64,000 nucleotides of DNA. Origin: Rhizohabitans arisaemae (GTDB taxonomy: Bacteria; Actinomycetota; Actinomycetes; Streptosporangiales; Streptosporangiaceae). Both the position numbers and the translations under genes were made by a program. Each line of letters opens with the position of its first letter. The stretch's first letter is position 1. The DNA lies in the NCBI RefSeq assembly GCF_025996515.1, contig NZ_BLRH01000024.1, forward strand, positions 1-64,000. Direction: 5' to 3'. A model generated the notes under the pieces. It had not been told where the DNA came from and did not search any database. It saw nothing but the letters and a program-made list of their open reading frames with translations. This document shows positions 48,184 through 56,248 of this stretch, one piece after another.

Positions 48184-49005
48184 ATGCGGTTTGTCAAAGG
48201 ACACGGCACCGAAAACGACTTCGTGATCCTGCCCGACGTCGAGGGCGCCCTGGAGCTGACCGCGGCGGCGGTCGCGGCGATCTGCGAGCGGCGTTCGGGC
48301 GTCGGGGCGGACGGGGTGCTCCGGGTCGTGCGGACCAAGTCCTGCCCGGAGGTCGCCGACCAGGCGTCGGAGGCCGAGTGGTTCATGGACTACCGCAACG
48401 CCGACGGGTCCGTCGCCGAGATGTGCGGAAACGGGCTCCGGGTTTTCGCCCGATACCTGGTGGACGCGGGACTGGCCGCCCCGGGCGAGCTGAGGGTGGC
48501 GACGCGGGCGGGCCTGCGTGGAGTGAGCCTGGGCGCCGTCGGCGAGGTCACCGCCGACATGGGCAGGCCGGAGGTGCTCGGCGCCGGCCGTACCGAGATC
48601 GCGGGAGAGGTCCTCGTCGGACTCCGCGTCTCCATGGGGAACCCCCATCTCGCCTGCGTGGTCGACCGGCCGGTGGGCGACTTCGACCTGTCCCGGCCGC
48701 CCGTGGTCGACGAAGCGGATTTCCCGTCCGGCGCCAACGTCGAGCTCGTGGCCGCGCGGGCCGAGCCCCGGCACCTCGCCATGCGCGTCCACGAGCGGGG
48801 TTCGGGGGAGACCCGGTCGTGCGGGACCGGTGTGGTGGCGGCCGCGGTCGCGGTGGCCCACGCCGCCGGCGAGGAGACGGGAACCTGGTTCGTCACCGTG
48901 CCCGGCGGCGGGCTCACCGTGCGGTTGGACGGCCGGACGAGTTATCTCACCGGGCCGGCGGTTCTCGTCGCCGAAGGGGAGCTCCGGCCGTCGGTCTTCG
49001 GGTAG
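48184..49005 (+). CDS. dapF: Diaminopimelate epimerase
   Basis: DapF converts LL- to meso-diaminopimelate for lysine and peptidoglycan. The two catalytic cysteines are C81 in MCGNGLRVF and C213 in RSCGTGVVAA; KGHGTENDFV starts the first half and SMGNPHLAC the second. The 273-aa length is typical. It is behind miaA, as in other actinobacteria. DapA of the same pathway is at 4558. Confidence 0.96.
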   Translation: MRFVKGHGTENDFVILPDVEGALELTAAAVAAICERRSGVGADGVLRVVRTKSCPEVADQASEAEWFMDYRNADGSVAEMCGNGLRVFARYLVDAGLAAPGELRVATRAGLRGVSLGAVGEVTADMGRPEVLGAGRTEIAGEVLVGLRVSMGNPHLACVVDRPVGDFDLSRPPVVDEADFPSGANVELVAARAEPRHLAMRVHERGSGETRSCGTGVVAAAVAVAHAAGEETGTWFVTVPGGGLTVRLDGRTSYLTGPAVLVAEGELRPSVFG

Positions 49006-49055
49006 GACATGATCAGAGGATCCGGCGGACATACAGGGCGATTCACGGAGACGGT

Positions 49056-49802
49056 ATGACGAAGACACAGACCCTTGCCGCAGCGGTGAAGACGCCGGTC
49101 GGGGCGCTGGGCAGTGGGTTCATGATGTCGCGTGAGGCCAAGGCGGCGTGTGAGCTGACCGGGCTCGGCTCCTGGCAGATGTACTTCCGCGGCCGATTCG
49201 GGGTGCTCGGCGAGACGGACGCGGACGTCGTCGTCGCGGTGGCGGTCTTCTACCCGGCCGATCACGTCAGGGAGTCCTGGGACGGCGGGCGGGCGGTTCC
49301 CGCCCACCAGGCCGCCGAGCGGTACGCGCAGGCCTGCCAGGCGTGGGGGCGCCGCAGGTTCGCCGGGTTCGCCGAGGCCGGCCGGCTCGCCGAACTCCTG
49401 CTCACCGTCGTCGACAACGCCGATGTGACCGGGGCGCCGCTGTTCGCCGGATGGCGGGCCGTGCCGCTCGCCGAGGACGCCCCCGCCCGGCTCGCCCAAG
49501 CCCTCTACGTGCTCCGCGAGCTCCGCGGAGGACTGCACGGAGTGGCGGTGCTCGCTTCCGGGGTGAGCCCGCTCGACGCCACCTTGATCGGCTCCGAGGG
49601 CACCGACGCGTCCGAGGGCAGGGCGATGGCCGGGTTCCTCGGCTGGCACGAGCCCTTCCCCGACCCCACCGCCGAAGCCGTGGCCCGGCGAGCCCAGGCC
49701 GAACTGCTCACGGACACGCTGATCGCTCCGGCGTTCGAGGTTCTGGACGACCTTGAGCAGGAAGAGTTGGCGCGGCTCCTGCACGAGGCGCACACCAGGT
49801 AG
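49056..49802 (+). CDS. SCO6745-family helical protein
   Basis: The 248-aa protein is mostly helical and resembles the actinobacterial SCO6745 family (from memory): SREAKAACELTGLGSWQMYFRGRFGVLGE near the start, FYPADHVRESW, AQALYVLRELRGGLHGVAVLASGVSPLDA in the middle. Function unknown; some relatives are thought to be regulators or cofactor-binding proteins. GGAG lies six bases before the ATG. It stands alone between dapF and the TPR-like gene. Confidence 0.7.
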   Translation: MTKTQTLAAAVKTPVGALGSGFMMSREAKAACELTGLGSWQMYFRGRFGVLGETDADVVVAVAVFYPADHVRESWDGGRAVPAHQAAERYAQACQAWGRRRFAGFAEAGRLAELLLTVVDNADVTGAPLFAGWRAVPLAEDAPARLAQALYVLRELRGGLHGVAVLASGVSPLDATLIGSEGTDASEGRAMAGFLGWHEPFPDPTAEAVARRAQAELLTDTLIAPAFEVLDDLEQEELARLLHEAHTR

Positions 49803-49850
49803 GCCGTAGACGTTTGGGGCACGTCTCACGAGCTGGCAGACTGGCCAACC

Positions 49851-52046
49851 ATGGACGTGGACATCTGGGCCTGGGTCGGCGACACCCAGCGGCAACTACA
49901 CGACTCCGGCGAGGGCGGGATGGCCTTCGCCCTGGGCGAATTGCCCGCTCAGGCACAGGAGGGCAGGTACGCGCAGCTCGACGTCATGGCTCCCGCCGTG
50001 GCGATGCGCGGACAGGAGCTCGGTCTCCCTTGGGTGGAGCTGTACGCACGGCACTGGCATCTGCAGGGGCGGCTCGGCAGCCGCATGCAGGGTGCGAGCG
50101 CACTCCAGGACGCGATCGGCCTCCGGGAGTTCGCCAAAGGCGTCGAGGACTGTCCCGACGCGGCCTGTTCGATCGTGGACCTCGCCCTGTGTCAGGCCAA
50201 CATCGACGGTCCCGGATACGCCGAGGACCGGATCGCCCTGATCACCGGGGCGTTGGACGGCGACGCCGGCCCGTGGACCGAGGCGCTCAACCAGGAGCTG
50301 GCCACCGCGCTGCTGGACGCCGGGTCCCCCGAGGAGGCGCTGCAGCTCGTCGGGGTCGGCGTGGTCGGCGCGCGCGCTCTCTTCGACCTCGGCCGCAACG
50401 AGGAGGCGTTGATCGCCCTCGACGTGGCCCTGGAGGACGACCGCGCCGCGGGGATCATGCGGGCTCGGGTCCTCGCCCGGCTCGGCAGGCATGAGGAGGC
50501 CGGTGACGCGCTCCCCGGCCTCGACGAGATCGGCGAGACCCCCCGGCACTGGCTCGGCTGGTCCACCGCGGTCTCCGAGCTCGTCGGCAAGGCCGACCAG
50601 GTCGTCAACAGCTGGCAGCTGGGCCGGGTGCTCCGCGGCTGGATCGAGTACTTCGAGTCCGTGGGCGCGTTCCGGACCCGGGTCGAGCTCGCCCTGGTCG
50701 CCGGTGACCTGGCGGTCTCCCGCAAATCGGCCTGGATGGCCCGGCAGCTCGCCGACCTCGCCGAGGCCTCGCTCGACGGCCTCCACGACCGGGACGGGCT
50801 GCTGGACCGGGTCGCGGCGCTGCGCTCCGCGGCCGGCAAGGTGGCCGGTGCCCCGGCGCCGGGCCCGGACGACGAGCTGGCCGCCTACTTCGACGCCGCG
50901 GACGTCGGCACCGCCGACCCCGAGCAGTGGGTCGCCTGGCTGCTCCCCGCCCACGGGGTCAATCCGGAGGTCACACAGCGGCTCGTCACCACGATGGGCT
51001 TCCTCGGGTTCCCGCGCTCCGGGGCGGACCTGCTCTGGGACCAGGTGGTCAAGGCGCCGGCGGCCGACGACGCCTCGGCGACCCTCGCCGGGCTGCTGAT
51101 CGAGGCCGGTGACGACGAGCGGGTGCTTCAGCTGGTCGGCATGCTCCCCACGGCGGCGGGTCACATGACCCTCGCCCGGCTCCACCAGGCTCGGGAGCGC
51201 TGGGAGGAGTGTGCCGCGGAGGCCGCCAAGGTGATCGAGGCCGAGCCCGCCTCGGCGGACGCCAGAAGGCTCGCCGCCGTCGCCGCGCAGCAGCTCGACG
51301 ACTACACCACCGCCGCGGGCCTGCTCAAGGAGCTCACCGCCGACGGAGGCGGTGAGGCGGAGGACGTCTGGCGGATGGTCGTCTTCGCCACCGCCGCCAA
51401 GGACTGGGAGCTGGTACGGGCCGGAGCCGCGCGGCTCGACCTCCCCGCGCTCTCCACCGAGGAAGGGCCCATCGAGGAGCGGTGGCACCTCGCCCGGGTG
51501 CTGCTCCCGGCCGCGGACGGCACCACGCGGGAGATCATCGCCCAGCGGACCGGCCCCGCGACGGCCCGCCTGCTCATGCCGCAGCCGACGGGCTCGGACT
51601 TCAACGCCGGGGACGTCGTGGTGGTCGACCCGCAGCCGCTGGAGCCGATGCCGGAGAGCGAGGAGGAGCGCCAGTCGTGGATGGTCCCCTTCGCCGCGGT
51701 GACGCTGCTTCAGCCTGGCGGCTACATGAGCTGGTTCTTCGACGGGGCCGCGCCGGACGAGCGCGCCTGGGAGGAGTTCAGCCAGGTCCTCGCCGAGCGG
51801 GACTGGCCGATGTGGGTCTACAGCGATGAGAACTACACGGTCACCCACCCGGGGACCGGTGAGCGGCTTCCCGGGATCTACGGCTGGGTCGCCGTCCCGC
51901 CCGCGGTCACCCCCCAGGAGGTGGACGCGCTCCTCGACGACGTGACCGAGCGGTGGGTGCATCCGCTGGCCTGGCTCGACCTGGCCAAGGCGGCTGAGAT
52001 CGAGGTCGAGCGGCACGAGCGGATCGTCAAGGAGTACGGCCTCTAG
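49851..52046 (+). CDS. Large TPR-like protein, 731 aa
   Basis: The protein is built of helical pairs over about residues 15-530 (for example AALLDAGSPEEALQLVGVGVVGARALFDLG and EECAAEAAKVIEAEPASADARRLAAVAAQQL), which look like degenerate tetratricopeptide repeats for protein contacts. Residues about 540-731 form a separate region with Trp-rich patches (GYMSWFFDG, WPMWVYSDEN, GIYGWVAVPP). There is no signal peptide. I do not know its partner. It is monocistronic or leads the SDR-cupin pair that begins 26 bases later. Confidence 0.75.
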   Translation: MDVDIWAWVGDTQRQLHDSGEGGMAFALGELPAQAQEGRYAQLDVMAPAVAMRGQELGLPWVELYARHWHLQGRLGSRMQGASALQDAIGLREFAKGVEDCPDAACSIVDLALCQANIDGPGYAEDRIALITGALDGDAGPWTEALNQELATALLDAGSPEEALQLVGVGVVGARALFDLGRNEEALIALDVALEDDRAAGIMRARVLARLGRHEEAGDALPGLDEIGETPRHWLGWSTAVSELVGKADQVVNSWQLGRVLRGWIEYFESVGAFRTRVELALVAGDLAVSRKSAWMARQLADLAEASLDGLHDRDGLLDRVAALRSAAGKVAGAPAPGPDDELAAYFDAADVGTADPEQWVAWLLPAHGVNPEVTQRLVTTMGFLGFPRSGADLLWDQVVKAPAADDASATLAGLLIEAGDDERVLQLVGMLPTAAGHMTLARLHQARERWEECAAEAAKVIEAEPASADARRLAAVAAQQLDDYTTAAGLLKELTADGGGEAEDVWRMVVFATAAKDWELVRAGAARLDLPALSTEEGPIEERWHLARVLLPAADGTTREIIAQRTGPATARLLMPQPTGSDFNAGDVVVVDPQPLEPMPESEEERQSWMVPFAAVTLLQPGGYMSWFFDGAAPDERAWEEFSQVLAERDWPMWVYSDENYTVTHPGTGERLPGIYGWVAVPPAVTPQEVDALLDDVTERWVHPLAWLDLAKAAEIEVERHERIVKEYGL

Positions 52047-52072
52047 GCGTCGTCCCGTCCTGGGGAGGTTTC

Positions 52073-52837
52073 ATGTCGCTGCTCGCCCGATTTCGGCTCG
52101 ACGGCCGGGTCGTCATCGTGACGGGGGCCTCCTCAGGACTGGGTGTGGCCTTCGCCCGGGGGTTCGCGGAGGCGGGCGCGGACGTCGCGATCGGGGCCAG
52201 GCGTCTCGATCGGCTGGCGGAGACGAAGAGCCTGGTCGAGGAGACGGGGCGGCGGTGCGTCGCGACGGCCGCCGACGTGACCGATCCCGGTTCCTGCCGT
52301 GGTCTGGTCGAGGCGGCGATGGCCGAGTACGGCAGGGTCGACGTTTTGATCAACAATGCCGGGATCGGCACCGCGGTACCGGCGCTGCGGGAGACTCCCG
52401 AGCAGTTTCGCCAGGTGATCGACGTCAACCTGCACGGGGCGTATCTGATGGCGCAGGCCTGTGCCCGGGTCATGAAACCCGGCTCGTCGATCGTGAACAT
52501 CGGCAGTGTGCTCGCCGAGACCACGGTCGGCCTTCCGCAGGCGGCCTACAGCGCCTCGAAGGCGGCGCTCAACGGGCTTACCCGGGACCTGGCGCAGCAG
52601 TGGACGGCTCGGCTCGGCATCCGGGTGAACTGTCTGGAACCGGGGTTCTTCCACACCGAGATGACCGAGGGCTACCGGCCTGGCTATCTCGAGAGGCAGC
52701 TGGAGACCCGGGTGCTCGCCGGCCGTGCCGGGGACCCGTACGAGCTGGTGGCCGCGGCCGTCTTCCTGGCGAGCGAGGCGGGTTCCTACGTCACCGGCGC
52801 GGTGCTCCCCGTTGACGGCGGAATTCTGATCACCTAG
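52073..52837 (+). CDS. Short-chain dehydrogenase/reductase, classical type
   Basis: The 254-aa classical SDR has TGASSGLG (17-24), NNAGIG, the active-site S in NIGSVLA, Y-S-A-S-K, and a C-terminal YVTGAVLPVDGG. The GARRLDRL segment after the second strand suggests NADP. FabG-like enzymes are the nearest type but the substrate cannot be named. GGGGAGG precedes the ATG. The cupin gene follows 38 bases later. Confidence 0.9.
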   Translation: MSLLARFRLDGRVVIVTGASSGLGVAFARGFAEAGADVAIGARRLDRLAETKSLVEETGRRCVATAADVTDPGSCRGLVEAAMAEYGRVDVLINNAGIGTAVPALRETPEQFRQVIDVNLHGAYLMAQACARVMKPGSSIVNIGSVLAETTVGLPQAAYSASKAALNGLTRDLAQQWTARLGIRVNCLEPGFFHTEMTEGYRPGYLERQLETRVLAGRAGDPYELVAAAVFLASEAGSYVTGAVLPVDGGILIT

Positions 52838-52875
52838 TGTCGTCGGCTTTCCCGATGAGAGAGGCCGTTCACATC

Positions 52876-53262
52876 ATGGATGGACCGATGGGGGGCGAGT
52901 TGGTGAAGACCGACCGGCTGGGGGAGGTGCTCGACGAGGAGCGGCCGTGGGGCCGCTTCGAGCGCTTCACCGTCAACGAGCCGAGTACCGTGAAGATCAT
53001 CCATGTGGCGCCCGGCCAGCAGCTCAGCCTGCAACGCCATGTCTTCCGCGACGAGCTCTGGGTTGCCCTAGACCCCGGTGCGGTCTTCGAGGTGGACGGG
53101 GACAGGGTGGAGCCCGACGTGGGGGACCGGCTGCTGATCCGGGCCGGTCAGACCCATCGGCTCGGATCGCTCGGACCGGCGGTGCGCGTGCTGGAGATCG
53201 CCTTCGGGCACTTCGACGAGGAGGACATCGAGCGGCTGGCGGATGTCTACGGTCGTTCCTGA
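52876..53262 (+). CDS. Cupin, mannose-6-phosphate isomerase type II C-terminal domain
   Basis: This 128-aa protein is the stand-alone cupin of ManC/ManA type II: RPWGRFERFTV, KIIHVAPGQQLSLQRHVFRDELWVAL (metal-binding strand), GDRLLIRAGQTHRLGS and LEIAFGHFDEEDIERLADVYGR. The usual nucleotidyltransferase half is absent. It may isomerise a sugar phosphate or only bind one. ATG at 52876 follows GAGAGG; in-frame upstream starts at 52855 and 52837 are possible. Confidence 0.88.
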   Translation: MDGPMGGELVKTDRLGEVLDEERPWGRFERFTVNEPSTVKIIHVAPGQQLSLQRHVFRDELWVALDPGAVFEVDGDRVEPDVGDRLLIRAGQTHRLGSLGPAVRVLEIAFGHFDEEDIERLADVYGRS

Positions 53263-53367
53263 TCGGCGACCGCCCGTCGGGGAGATCTCTCATCGCGCAC
53301 GTGTAAAAGATGATTTACGGTGAATAACGAATATCGCTAGGTTTTTCGCGAGCGGGATGGGTGCCGG

Positions 53368-54090
53368 TTGTACGGGCTGCGGGCACGGGTCGCGGGCATG
53401 GTCGTGGGCGGCGTCGTCACCGCGACGGCCCTGACCGGATGCACGGCCGTCATCGGGGCGGAACCGTCCCCGGACGAGCCGGGCACCGGCCGGGTCGTCG
53501 CGGGCACGGCGGTCAAAGCGCTGCAGGGCCTTGACGTCAAAGGCCGGGCACCCATGACCGGCTACGACCGGGACGAATTCGGCCCGGCCTGGGCGGATGT
53601 GGACCGCAACGGCTGCGACACCCGCAACGACATCCTCAAACGCGACCTGGAAGGGGAGAGGTTCCGCGCCGGCACCCGCGACTGTGTCGTGATCAGCGGT
53701 ACCTTCCGCGACCCGTACAGCGACCGGGTCATCGACTTCGTACGCGGGCAGCACACCAGTACGGCGGTGCAGATCGATCATGTGGTGGCGCTCGCCGACG
53801 CCTGGCAGAAAGGCGCCCAGCGGTGGTCCGCCGACCGCAGGAAGGAGTTCGCCAACGACCCCCTCAACCTGCTCGCGGTGGACGGCGCCCTCAACAACCG
53901 GAAACAGGCCAGTGACGCCGCCAGCTGGCTGCCGCCCAGGAAGGGCTACCGCTGCCCATACGTGGCCAGGCAGATCGCGGTCAAGGAGAAGTACGACCTC
54001 TGGGTCACCTCCGCCGAGCGGGAGGCGATGGCCGCGATCCTGCGCGACTGCCCCAAGGAGCGGCTCCCCGTCTCCGAACAGGGCGAGTGA
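53368..54090 (+). CDS. Secreted lipoprotein HNH nuclease (DUF1524/GmrSD C-terminal type)
   Basis: The 240-aa protein has a lipoprotein signal (RARVAG, hydrophobic core, TALTGC with C25) and an HNH nuclease domain. APMTGYDRDEFGPAWADVDRN leads, Cys pairs occur at C83/C106 and C196/C228, then H138 in QIDHVVALADAW and N167/N176 in NLLAVDGALNNRKQ. Exported HNH proteins of this kind are common in actinobacteria and probably degrade external DNA (inference). The TTG at 53368 is preferred because it supplies the positive n-region; ATG at 53398 would lose it. Confidence 0.85.
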   Translation: MYGLRARVAGMVVGGVVTATALTGCTAVIGAEPSPDEPGTGRVVAGTAVKALQGLDVKGRAPMTGYDRDEFGPAWADVDRNGCDTRNDILKRDLEGERFRAGTRDCVVISGTFRDPYSDRVIDFVRGQHTSTAVQIDHVVALADAWQKGAQRWSADRRKEFANDPLNLLAVDGALNNRKQASDAASWLPPRKGYRCPYVARQIAVKEKYDLWVTSAEREAMAAILRDCPKERLPVSEQGE

Positions 54091-54209
54091 TCGAACAGGG
54101 CGAGTGACTGACCTCACGCGATTGGCCCGACCTCACGTGATTGGCGCGGTGGGCTAGGAGGCGGCACTTCCCGGCGAAGACTTCCTTACTTCCCGGCGAA
54201 GACCTCCTT
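54075..54209. repeat. Three successive two-copy tandem duplications
   Basis: CGAACAGGGCGAGTGA is at 54075-54090 and 54092-54107 (exact). GACCTCACGCGATTGGCCC at 54110-54128 recurs at 54129-54147 (17/19). ACTTCCCGGCGAAGACTTCC plus TT at 54166-54187 recurs at 54188-54209 (21/22). The first copies the end of the HNH gene, the third the end of iclR. Confidence 0.9.
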
Positions 54210-54938
54210 GCCGAGTTCGTCGGCGATTTCGCGCATGCCGGAGGCGAGCTCGGCGGGGCCGACGGTGTCGACCCGTTCGGCGGGGCCGGAAACGGAGAGC
54301 GCCGCGACGACCCGGTCGCCGTCACGGACGGGTACGGCGAGGCAGTGCACGCCGATCTCCTCCTCCCCGAGGTCGAGCCCGAAGCCCCGGTCCCTTACGA
54401 CGGTGAGTTCGGCGAGCATGACATCGAGGTCGACGATCGTGTTCGCGGTGCGCCTGGGCAGCCCGGCCCTGGTCAGGATCGCCGCGGCCTCCTCGGCGGC
54501 CCGGTCGGCCAGGAGCACTTTGCCGACCGCCGTGCAGTGCGGCAGCACCCGGCGGCCCACCTCCGCGAACATCCGCAGCTTTCTGGGGGAGGCCACCTGG
54601 GCCACGTAGACCACGAAGTCGCCTTCGAGCACCGCGAGGTTGGCGGTTTCACCGGTCAGCTCGACGACACGGGAGAGGTAGGGGCGGGCCCACAACCCGA
54701 CCATGCGCTCCGCCGCGCCGCCGACCCTGAGCAGCGAGCCGCCGAGGGCGTACCTGCGGTCGGCCTCCTGGCGGACGTAACCACGGCGGAGAAGCGTCCG
54801 CAGCAACCGGTGGATCGTGCCGTAGGGGAGCCCGGTCCGCGCGGCGATCTCCGACACCCCGCCTTCGCCGCCGTGGTCGGCGAGGGCCTCCAGGATGTCG
54901 AGGGCCCGTTCGACGGATTGAACGCCTGACTCGCTCAT
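54186..54938 (-). CDS. IclR-family transcriptional regulator
   Basis: The 250-aa regulator has an N-terminal winged helix (VQSVERALDILEAL, VSEIAARTGLPYGTIHRLLRTLLRRGYV) and the IclR effector domain (HCTAVGKVLLAD, GLDLGEEEIGVHCLAVPVRD, ALSVSGPAERV). Family members often sense glyoxylate, allantoin or aromatic acids. Its ATG overlaps the glcF stop as ATGA, so it is the last gene of the glycolate operon and probably regulates it and aceB. Its 3' end has been tandemly duplicated. Confidence 0.93.
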   Translation of the reverse strand: MSESGVQSVERALDILEALADHGGEGGVSEIAARTGLPYGTIHRLLRTLLRRGYVRQEADRRYALGGSLLRVGGAAERMVGLWARPYLSRVVELTGETANLAVLEGDFVVYVAQVASPRKLRMFAEVGRRVLPHCTAVGKVLLADRAAEEAAAILTRAGLPRRTANTIVDLDVMLAELTVVRDRGFGLDLGEEEIGVHCLAVPVRDGDRVVAALSVSGPAERVDTVGPAELASGMREIADELGKEVFAGK

Positions 54939-56170
54939 GCACGCAACGCCTTTCGCGACAGACCCCGCAGCGAGGCGTCCAGGACCTGCGCCGTGTGGGC
55001 GACCGGGAGACGCACCCCGGCCCGGGAGAGGGCGGAGGCGATCTGCAGGGAGCAGCCCGGGTTGCCCGAGACGAGGAGATCGACGCCGGTGGACCGCACA
55101 TTGGCGGCCTTGAGGTCGCCGAGCTCCCGCGCCGCATCGGGCTGGAACAGGTTATAGGTACCGGCCGAGCCGCAGCACGTCTGTCCCGAGGGTATCTCGC
55201 GGAGGGTGAGCCCGGGGATCTGCCGGAGCAGCGTCCGCGGCTGAGCGGTGATCCCCTGCGCGTGGGCGAGGTGACACGCGTCGTGGTAGGCGACGCTCAG
55301 GGGGAGCGGGTGGCGTTCGGCCCGTGGACCGAGCTCCATGAGGAACTCCGTGAGGTCGTGGAAGGCGAGGGGGGCCGCCCTTTCCCGGAGCGGGGAACCC
55401 TCCTTGAGGGACGACCCGCAGCCGGCCGCGTTGACCACCACCGCGTCCACCCCGGCCCGGGTGAACACCTCGCCGAGCCGGTCCGAGAACCGGGCCGCCT
55501 CCTCGGCTCTGCCGGAGTGTTCGGAGAGCGCGCCGCAGCAGCCCTGCGCTCCGGGGATGATCACATCGCAGCCCTCCATCGCGAGCACCCGCGCCGTCGC
55601 CGAGTTCACCTCGGCGAAGAAGGCGTCCTGGACGCATCCGGTGAGCATCCCGACGACCGCCCGGCGCTCGCCGCGTGCCCGGACCACCCGGGGGAGCCGG
55701 ATCCTAGGCCGGATCGGCGGCACGAGCTCGGACATCGCGGCCACCGGCGCGGGGAGGAGGGGACGGATCCGCCGCCTGAGCCCGGGGTGCTGATAGAGGC
55801 GGAGCGGCCCGCGCAGCAGGCGCAGCCGCCGGGGGTAGGGGAAGAGGTGGAAGACGAGCGTGCGCAGCGCCCGCTCCCACGGCGGTCGCCGGTACGACCT
55901 CTCCACCTCGGCCCTGGTCTGCTCGATCAGTAGGTCGTATCGCACCCCTGAGGGACAGACCGGTACGCACGCCATACAGCCGAGGCAGGCGTCGAAGTGC
56001 CCCGCCATCTCCGGGGTGATCGGGACACCGCCGACGTGCTGCTCCATCAGGTTGATCCGGCCGCGGGGTGAGTCCATCTCCTCACCCCACAGCAGATACG
56101 TGGGGCAGGCCGGCAGACAGAAACCGCAGTGCACACAGTCGTCGATGAGTTCGGGGTCTATGCCGCTCAC
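54935..56170 (-). CDS. glcF: Glycolate oxidase iron-sulfur subunit
   Basis: The 411-aa subunit passes electrons from GlcDE. Two 4Fe-4S clusters are visible: C12-x2-C15-x2-C18-x3-C22 (CVHCGFCLPACP) and C62-x2-C65-x2-C68-x3-C72 (CLGCMACVPVCP). Two CCG-domain motifs follow (GCCGAL with SEHSGR, and TCCGSAGTYN). GTG at 56170 is the start with AGGAGGTG ten bases upstream. It lies 78 bases after glcE, a gap filled by a tandem repeat. Confidence 0.92.
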   Translation of the reverse strand: MSGIDPELIDDCVHCGFCLPACPTYLLWGEEMDSPRGRINLMEQHVGGVPITPEMAGHFDACLGCMACVPVCPSGVRYDLLIEQTRAEVERSYRRPPWERALRTLVFHLFPYPRRLRLLRGPLRLYQHPGLRRRIRPLLPAPVAAMSELVPPIRPRIRLPRVVRARGERRAVVGMLTGCVQDAFFAEVNSATARVLAMEGCDVIIPGAQGCCGALSEHSGRAEEAARFSDRLGEVFTRAGVDAVVVNAAGCGSSLKEGSPLRERAAPLAFHDLTEFLMELGPRAERHPLPLSVAYHDACHLAHAQGITAQPRTLLRQIPGLTLREIPSGQTCCGSAGTYNLFQPDAARELGDLKAANVRSTGVDLLVSGNPGCSLQIASALSRAGVRLPVAHTAQVLDASLRGLSRKALRA

Positions 56171-56185
56171 CGCTCACACACCTCC

Positions 56186-56245
56186 TGTTCGCACACGGCT
56201 TGTTCACACACGGCCTGTTCACATGCCGCTGTTCGCACACCTGCC
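56186..56245 (-). repeat. 15-bp tandem repeat in the glcE-glcF gap
   Basis: About four units of TGTTCRCACACGGCY: 56186-56200, 56201-56215, 56216-56229 (one base short) and 56230-56245. It fills most of the gap and ends four bases before the glcE stop. The glcF ribosome site abuts the first unit. Confidence 0.85.
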
Positions 56246-56248
56246 AAG

